27,691 bases of DNA, from positions 1-27,691 of the forward strand of contig CAKTUS010000031.1 in NCBI GenBank assembly GCA_934621485.1, given 5' to 3'. This document shows positions 22,913-27,691 of the stretch, piece after piece. This stretch comes from an uncultured Clostridia bacterium. Lineage in GTDB: Bacteria > Bacillota > Clostridia > Christensenellales > Aristaeellaceae. The position numbers and the translations under genes are program-made. A model generated the notes under the pieces. It saw nothing but the letters and a program-made list of their open reading frames with translations, was not told the origin of the DNA and made no database searches. Numbering within the stretch: position 1 is the stretch's first letter; each line of letters opens with the position of its first letter.

Positions 22913-23830
22913 TTATTCAAATTTGGAAACGTGTTTCTTTTTTTGATTCAAGCAGGGCAAGTCCTTGTAAAGGGCTGCGCGGTTCATAGCGCCCAGCGAC
23001 TCGTACCAGCGAATGAGCTCGTCGCGCCAGCTATCCATAATCACATCCCAGATATCATAGATCTTGCCGCCTTCCAGATCGGCGGTACGCACGGCATGCA
23101 GGGCGGCCTTGAACAGGTCTGTGCCGATGTTGACTTTGTTGATACCCATGGAACAGGCCCTGCGCAGGTTTTCAGTGCCCGTGCCGCTGCCGCCATGCAG
23201 CACCAGCGGGAAATTACCCGTGGCTTTTTTAATAGCAGCCAGCCGGTCAAAATCCAGATGCGGGGTGCCCTTATACAGACCGTGAGCCGTGCCGACGGAT
23301 ACGGCCAGGCAGTCCACGCCGGTCTGCTGAATGTAAGATACGGCGTCCTCAGGACGGGTCAGCACCATATCGCTCTTGGTGTCATAGCAATCGCCGGAGC
23401 CTACATGGCCCAGTTCAGCCTCCACCGTTACGCCGATGGAGTGCGCCAACTGCACCACATACTTCACTTGCGCCACATTGTCCTCATAGGGCAGGCTGGA
23501 ACGGTCTACCATAACGGAGGTAAAGCCGGAGCGAATACAGGTCATCACGTCGTGCAGGCAGGGGGCAAAGTCGCGGTCGTTGCTGCCGCCGTGATCCAGA
23601 TTGATGGCAATGGGCAGGGGAGACTGTTCGGCTAACTTGCGGGTTTGTTCTGCAAGGAAGGGAATATCCGGGTGAATGGGAAATGCAATATCCAAGATTA
23701 ACGGGCCGTTGCAGGCTTCGGCTGCTGCAATGGCCCCGCGAGCGGTCAGCTCATTTTGAATATTCGGAGCAGGCACGGCAAAATTGTATTCATTTGCAAC
23801 GTCTAATAGCGCTTTCATGGAAACCAGCAT
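22913..23830 (-). CDS. Class II fructose-bisphosphate/tagatose-bisphosphate-type aldolase
   Basis: A 305-residue zinc-dependent aldolase of the FbaA/GatY/KbaY/IolJ group. Key residues are visible: Asp79-His80 in NLDHGGS, Glu139 with His142 in EAELGHVG, His183 in GTAHGLYKG, and His212 in LHGGSGTG before KVNIGTDL. It would cleave a ketose-1,6-bisphosphate to dihydroxyacetone phosphate and an aldehyde. AAGGAGG lies 7 nt before the ATG. It follows the ADP-dependent kinase by 17 nt, which fits a kinase-then-aldolase step. Which hexulose is cut cannot be told from the sequence. Confidence 0.93.
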   Translation of the reverse strand: MLVSMKALLDVANEYNFAVPAPNIQNELTARGAIAAAEACNGPLILDIAFPIHPDIPFLAEQTRKLAEQSPLPIAINLDHGGSNDRDFAPCLHDVMTCIRSGFTSVMVDRSSLPYEDNVAQVKYVVQLAHSIGVTVEAELGHVGSGDCYDTKSDMVLTRPEDAVSYIQQTGVDCLAVSVGTAHGLYKGTPHLDFDRLAAIKKATGNFPLVLHGGSGTGTENLRRACSMGINKVNIGTDLFKAALHAVRTADLEGGKIYDIWDVIMDSWRDELIRWYESLGAMNRAALYKDLPCLNQKKKHVSKFE

Positions 23831-23847
23831 GGGACTACCTCCTTATT

Positions 23848-25050
23848 CTAATGAAGCTTTTTTTCGTTTTTGCATAAAGCCGCTGTAAACCCGCCCACAA
23901 AGCTGTCGCCCAGGCCAATGGTGGTGGGCACGTCGGCCGTGACGGTGAAGCCGGGCTGAACCGCCCAGGGGAAACTGCAAAACTGCGTCAGATGGTCGGC
24001 CATGGCCACGCCTTGCGGATAGGGCGGTTGGCGACTGGTTTGGGCCAGGTCGTTCAGCGTCCAGTCGTCGCCCAGACGAAAGCGGGTAGCCGCTACGGCG
24101 CAAGCCAGTTTCAAGGCGTCGCGGGCCTGCGGAGCCAGCTGGCCATAAGCCAAGGCCCAATACTGGGTATGCAAAATCAGGCAGCGCGCCGGTATTTTTG
24201 CGCGCAGTTCTTCAAGCGCACGCAGCACATCCCCCGGATCCTCAAAGCAGACGGCGTGACCGCATCGGGCGCAGAATTCATCCTCATTCAAACTGTAAAA
24301 ATCAATCAACGGCAACAGGTGCTCACAGATCAGGTTGGGAAAATCCGCGTGGGAAAAATGGGCGTCTTCGTAAAATACCCAGCTGTCCAGGCAGCCGGCC
24401 AGTCTGCGCTGCACGTCCGCCAAGCGGCTCTCCAGCAGGGCGCGGTCCTGAATGATATCAAAGCTGGACAGCACCAGCGCCGAGCAGCTCTGCGCTTTTT
24501 CAAAGAACGCCGCTGTCAGGGGAAGAGAAGCGTTGTCCACATCGTCAGTGAAAATGGCGCGGTTGCTTCTGGGGGCTGTCCAGACCTTTCCAAGAGCATG
24601 CAGCTGCGCGCCTTCAGGAAATTGAATGGACAAATGAGGGTATAGCGTATCGCTTTGAGCGGCGCATACGGCCTGCGCGCCGGGCGGCAAAAGTCTGCGT
24701 GTGGGTTCGTTGGTGGAAACCAGATGCACCACGCTGTCAATGCCCAAACGATTCAGCACGAGGGCCGCGCGCACGGCAGTGCCGCCAAGCGTGATTTTGC
24801 ATGTCAGACAAGAAAGCAGTTCGTCAAAAAGAACGCCGTTTTCCACAAATTGACCGCAACCGCTGCCTTGGGAAAAATGCCATAGCACCGTACCCAGCAA
24901 TTGCCGCATGGTGTCAATGCGGGGCCATGGCAGCACATCGGACTGCACAAGCCCGTGCTTGCTCATCAGCCGCTCCAAGGCGGCGGCGTCCCATACGGCT
25001 TCGTAATCCACAGTATTGGTAAATCCAAGGGCAACTCTTGCCCGGGCCAT
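23848..25050 (-). CDS. ADP-dependent glucokinase/phosphofructokinase-family sugar kinase
   Basis: A 400-residue ribokinase-fold protein. The N-terminus VALGFTNTVDYEAVWD, the GGTAVRAALVLNRLGI glycine region, SLNEDEF in the middle and the C-terminal GLGDSFVGGF (catalytic Asp about 382) match the ADP-dependent PFK/GK family rather than ATP-dependent PfkB. Such enzymes use ADP to phosphorylate glucose or fructose-6-phosphate; most known ones are archaeal. I start at ATG 25050, 8 nt after GGGAG; the longer frame from 25086 begins on the -10 region. It is first in a two-gene unit with the class II aldolase and is divergent from the second RpiR gene. Confidence 0.75.
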   Translation of the reverse strand: MARARVALGFTNTVDYEAVWDAAALERLMSKHGLVQSDVLPWPRIDTMRQLLGTVLWHFSQGSGCGQFVENGVLFDELLSCLTCKITLGGTAVRAALVLNRLGIDSVVHLVSTNEPTRRLLPPGAQAVCAAQSDTLYPHLSIQFPEGAQLHALGKVWTAPRSNRAIFTDDVDNASLPLTAAFFEKAQSCSALVLSSFDIIQDRALLESRLADVQRRLAGCLDSWVFYEDAHFSHADFPNLICEHLLPLIDFYSLNEDEFCARCGHAVCFEDPGDVLRALEELRAKIPARCLILHTQYWALAYGQLAPQARDALKLACAVAATRFRLGDDWTLNDLAQTSRQPPYPQGVAMADHLTQFCSFPWAVQPGFTVTADVPTTIGLGDSFVGGFTAALCKNEKKLH

Positions 25051-25084
25051 ATTCACCGCTCCCTTCCGCTTTGATGACGAATCC

Positions 25085-25114
25085 ATTATAAACGAATGTC
25101 CAAAACCCGCACAA
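25085..25114 (-). promoter_or_regulatory. Promoter of the kinase-aldolase unit
   Basis: On the minus strand a consensus -10 TATAAT (25090-25085) lies 34 nt before the start codon. The best -35 match, TTGTGC (25114-25109) at 18 bp, is weak, consistent with regulator-dependent expression. Confidence 0.6.
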
Positions 25115-25131
25115 CAGCATCATGTCCGCAA

Positions 25132-25160
25132 TTGCATTTCTGCGGCCGGGTGAGTATAAT
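25132..25160 (+). promoter_or_regulatory. Promoter of the second RpiR gene
   Basis: TTGCAT (25132-25137), a 17-bp spacer and TATAAT (25155-25160) place the start of transcription near 25167, about 67 nt before the start codon. Confidence 0.7.
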
Positions 25161-25165
25161 CGTAA

Positions 25166-25213
25166 AAGACCGCTTTTTCCAAAAAATCCGGAAGCCGCGT
25201 CAGAAGCGGTCTT
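25166..25213 (+). promoter_or_regulatory. Leader stem-loop of the second RpiR gene
   Basis: AAGACCGCTT (25166-25175) and AAGCGGTCTT (25204-25213) are a perfect 10-bp inverted repeat with a 28-nt loop. It begins at the predicted transcript 5' end and stops 7 nt before the ribosome binding site, so it may stabilise or regulate the message. Confidence 0.6.
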
Positions 25214-25233
25214 GCGGGAAGGGAGGCAACCTG

Positions 25234-26067
25234 ATGGACGGCTATTCTGCTGAATTAGATGTTCGGATGATTATTCGCACCTGTTATGATAAAATGACGT
25301 TTACCGAAAAAAGCATTGCTGATTATTTTTTAAGCGATGTGCCGCTGGAAGACTTGTCGCCCAGCACCCTGACAGCTAAGCTGTATGTGTCCAAGGCGTC
25401 GCTGACCCGCTTTGCCAACCGCTGTGGCTTTGCCGGCTACCGCGAATTTGTGTACCGTTATAAGATGGACCGGGCGATGCAGCGGGATAATTCTTCTTTT
25501 ACCAGCTTAACGCAGAAGGTGATAGAAACCTATCAGACGCTTTTTCGGCGCACCCAGTCGCTCATCAAGGAAAGCCAGCTTCGCCATATTACCCAGATGC
25601 TGGTTTGCAGCGACCGGGTGTACCTGTATGGCAGCGGCTCTTCCGGCGTTGCGGCCAGAGAATTCAGCCTGCGCTTTGTGCGCCTGGGCATGCCGGTGGA
25701 GGCCATTGACGATTACCTGCTTATGAAAATCAACGCATCGGTCATGCAGCCGGACGCCACGGTGATTGGCATGTCCATCAGCGGCAAAACCCGGGTGCTG
25801 CTTTCCAGCCTGCGCATTGCCAAGGAGCGCGGCGCGAAGGTTATCCTGATGACAGCCAACCAGTCCGAGAGGCTCGCGCGCGAGTTTGACGAGGTACTGT
25901 ACGTGGCCTCAGACGAAATGCTGAATGCGGGTATTTCCATATCGCCCCAATTCCCGTTGCTCATCATGGGCGATATCATTTTCAGCTATTATATGCATAC
26001 GGATCTGTTCAGCAAGCGAGCCATCCATAACCACACGCTGGAAGTGCTGAATAAGGAAAAAATGTGA
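25234..26067 (+). CDS. MurR/RpiR family regulator with SIS domain (second copy)
   Basis: A 277-residue regulator. The HTH domain (residues about 1-75) includes FTEKSIADYFLSD, LTAKLYVSKASLTRFA and CGFAGYREFVYR. The SIS domain (about 115-250) has YLYGSGSSGVAAREF and GMSISGKTRVLLSSL, the phosphosugar-binding loops. I use the ATG at 25234 because GGGAGG lies 7 nt upstream; the longer frame from 25096 starts before the promoter. It is divergent from the kinase-aldolase unit and probably controls the right-hand sugar system. It is only distantly similar to the RpiR at 3055-3930, so each sugar locus has its own sensor. Confidence 0.93.
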   Translation: MDGYSAELDVRMIIRTCYDKMTFTEKSIADYFLSDVPLEDLSPSTLTAKLYVSKASLTRFANRCGFAGYREFVYRYKMDRAMQRDNSSFTSLTQKVIETYQTLFRRTQSLIKESQLRHITQMLVCSDRVYLYGSGSSGVAAREFSLRFVRLGMPVEAIDDYLLMKINASVMQPDATVIGMSISGKTRVLLSSLRIAKERGAKVILMTANQSERLAREFDEVLYVASDEMLNAGISISPQFPLLIMGDIIFSYYMHTDLFSKRAIHNHTLEVLNKEKM

Positions 26068-26430
26068 CGGAACGGATGGGCGGAAGACCATTCAACCGCC
26101 GCGAATATGGCTTCCAATAAGGAATGAACCGCAGGACAACCGCCTGAAGTACGGACGAAAAAGGTGTCAAAGCGGAGACAAAGCGAGCGAAGGACATGCG
26201 AACCTGGGCGAATACTATCAAGGGGGAAACTGACCCCCATTTTGCCCCCAATAAACGGGTGAAAAGACGGTTTTTGATGGATAATGCGTATATGTTTTTG
26301 TATAAGAAAACCCCGCAAGACGTTGTATCTTGCGGGGTTTCGTGGCTAATCCCACTGAGGTTGATACAATATGGGGAAATAGAAGCAGGTTTCGCGCTAA
26401 TAATAGGGGGTAAACTGTACCATCGCTCCT
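26068..26430. other. Intergenic region and boundary to AT-rich segment
   Basis: No supported gene. The first half is GC-rich; a GACCCCCATTTTGCCCCC stretch (26231-26248) and a strong palindromic terminator (26308-26340) follow. Beyond about 26360 base composition becomes more AT-rich, suggesting the edge of acquired DNA. Confidence 0.4.
26307..26340. terminator. Bidirectional intrinsic terminator
   Basis: AAACCCCGCAAGA and TCTTGCGGGGTTT form a perfect 13-bp stem around CGTTGTA, with A-runs on one side and T-runs on the other. It sits between the convergent RpiR gene and the truncated right-edge gene and can serve both. Confidence 0.82.
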
Positions 26431-27691
26431 TCAGCTTTTATTTTCCCGCCCCAGTAATTCAGGATGGACTAAATCCTTTGCCTTAGGTTCAAAGAGTTTA
26501 TCAAACAATGCTTTATTGCGTTGCTTGGCATCTTTGAGCAGCTTGTCATATGAAATCACTTCAACATATGCACCATATGTCGGATTATAGCCAAAGTACC
26601 CCTCTTTATCCTGTGTTTGAGTTAACCCCCTACTCTCAGCAGACTCTTTAAGTGATGGTGTCAAATCACCAATGACGTAGCAGTAAAAGGCTACTCGACT
26701 GACGTCTCCAAAGTCACGACCATTTTTCTTTTTTATTTTCCCGTCTTTAATGTTGCGCACATATTTGAGCACCTGTAACACCGGGTCATTATCTGCATCG
26801 TCGCGTTGAGGACGTTTCAACTCCACAATGGTAATGGAGTTAATATTATCTGGGTCGGCAGTGTAGGATAGTGCAGCATCAAAAATTGCAATATCCATAC
26901 GCTTGTCTGTACTGTTTTCAAGCACCGGAATAGAATTGATTTTCTTGTCCGAGGCAAGAAAATGATGATATGCAAGTCTATCATCAATTAGCCATAGATT
27001 CATAGCATCCAATTCTATTTCATCGGATGTCGTCTGCATTGGGCAAATAATGCTGTGAATGCGGGATTCTTTGCTATATTTGCCTTCGTCATCAACAGCT
27101 AAAGCGCTATCGAGCAATTCAATAACTGCTTTCCGCCGTGCTACGTACTCTGCCAAACTCGCCCGGCTTAAATCAGTAATGTTTTCGCAGTACTCATCAA
27201 AGAGCCTCTGAAAATCCGGATCTGACGTTGCATCATCCTTGACCTTTTTGTCAATGGCATTCTTTTTCTTCGCAGTGTCAAATTCCCATTGCTGTTGATG
27301 TTTATAGAGTTCCAAATCCAATTTATCATTGGGCAAACCAGCAGGGATTTTTCCGTATACCTCAGGATGCCTGTTCAAAAGCAGACGATATTGCGGGCAT
27401 TTTGCTTGTACGAAATTGTCAATCTGGTTCCTTTTTTCGCGTGCAACCTTATCGAGATCATCTTTAAGATATGCACGGATGAACTCTACAGCAGCCTCAA
27501 CTATATCCGATTCAGCAGCATCTCCGAAGAGAGCATTTTCTGTAAAATCAAAATCTGCTCTTTCTGTATTTACAGCCTCATCCAGATAATCGCCAGTCAA
27601 ATATCCCACATAGTATGTGTTCGTCAAGTGAAAAGTGACGCAAAAGGTCACCTCAAAAGTTAGCAGCGTCAACGCCGGGTAAGAAGTAGGA
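26431..27691 (-). CDS. C-terminal part of an HSP90/HATPase-like ATPase-associated protein (partial)
   Basis: The reading frame stays open to the window edge. Its C-terminus (MDIAIFD, ITIVELKRPQRDDADN, VLQVLKYVRNIKDGK, FYCYVIGDLTP, EVISYDKLLKDAKQRNKALFDKL) matches, from memory, the C-terminal region of large bacterial ATPases with an N-terminal HSP90-like HATPase domain, often in defence or mobile regions. That N-terminal domain is not in the window. The ELK with nearby Asp residues resembles a PD-(D/E)xK nuclease-like core, an inference. Residues before YYVGYLTG (about 27616 outward) look unrelated to the family and may come from an inserted IS end. Codon use is more AT-rich than in all other genes here. 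Confidence 0.6.
   Translation of the reverse strand, partial: PTSYPALTLLTFEVTFCVTFHLTNTYYVGYLTGDYLDEAVNTERADFDFTENALFGDAAESDIVEAAVEFIRAYLKDDLDKVAREKRNQIDNFVQAKCPQYRLLLNRHPEVYGKIPAGLPNDKLDLELYKHQQQWEFDTAKKKNAIDKKVKDDATSDPDFQRLFDEYCENITDLSRASLAEYVARRKAVIELLDSALAVDDEGKYSKESRIHSIICPMQTTSDEIELDAMNLWLIDDRLAYHHFLASDKKINSIPVLENSTDKRMDIAIFDAALSYTADPDNINSITIVELKRPQRDDADNDPVLQVLKYVRNIKDGKIKKKNGRDFGDVSRVAFYCYVIGDLTPSLKESAESRGLTQTQDKEGYFGYNPTYGAYVEVISYDKLLKDAKQRNKALFDKLFEPKAKDLVHPELLGRENKS
27616..27691. mobile_element. Possible end of an IS21-type insertion sequence
   Basis: From 27616 the sequence reads TGTGTTCGTCAAGTGAAAAG then GTGACGC, CAAAAGGTCACC and CAAAAGTTAGC. IS21-family ends start with TG and often contain CAAGTGAAAA-like repeats. 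The junction coincides with the place where the adjacent protein stops looking like its family. The rest of the element would lie outside the window. Confidence 0.35.

Noticed and set aside
25989..26318. 109-codon minus-strand frame in the RpiR 3' end and intergenic region
   Set aside because: It overlaps a real gene end, lacks a ribosome binding site and crosses a terminator.

Overview
This is a GC-rich bacterial chromosome segment, most likely from an anaerobic gut- or rumen-type clostridium (Bacillota). The evidence is strong AGGAGG-type ribosome binding sites, frequent TTG/GTG starts, a cysteine-rich KTR protein, two RpiR/SIS regulators, and substrate-binding proteins with the long hydrophobic leaders common in Christensenellales/Oscillospirales relatives. 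The order-level placement is inference. No rRNA, tRNA or CRISPR array was seen.

Left part (1-2602): a four-gene minus-strand operon runs TetR regulator, 58-aa cysteine-rich KTR protein, flavodoxin-fold protein and chloramphenicol-acetyltransferase-like protein. Its promoter has consensus -35 and -10 boxes with 17-bp spacing. One copy of an ACCG-AA-CGGT-type TetR operator lies in the spacer and a second lies just downstream. It looks like a self-repressed stress or detoxification cassette.

Centre (3055-18623): an RpiR regulator is divergent from a 13-gene plus-strand catabolic operon with a strong promoter. The order is Old-Yellow-Enzyme-type Fe-S flavoprotein, TIM-barrel sugar isomerase/epimerase, PfkB kinase, Gfo/Idh dehydrogenase, DeoC-family aldolase, ribose-type ABC importer (binding protein, double ATPase, two permeases), HAD phosphatase, a deoxyhypusine-synthase-like protein, an aldose-1-epimerase-like protein and a GmhA-like SIS isomerase. 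Most junctions overlap or are under 30 nt. The enzymes spell out oxidise, isomerise, phosphorylate, cleave, as in inositol catabolism. The aldolase type, the enoate reductase and the deoxyhypusine-synthase-like protein fit no pathway I recognise, so this is the best candidate here for an undescribed system.

Intergenic 18624-19204 carries short dispersed repeats and hairpins, ending in a 15-bp perfect terminator stem.

Right part (19205-26067): a second sugar system on the minus strand. An ADP-dependent sugar kinase and class II aldolase form one unit. An IS21 IstA N-terminal-like HTH protein, a family 1 binding protein and two MalF/MalG-type permeases form another. No ATPase is encoded in this unit, and a divergent RpiR gene stands beside the kinase.

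The far right (about 26400-27691) is noticeably more AT-rich. It holds the C-terminal part of a large protein of a family I associate with HATPase/HSP90-like ATPases. That part is cut by the window edge and may be interrupted by an IS21-type end.
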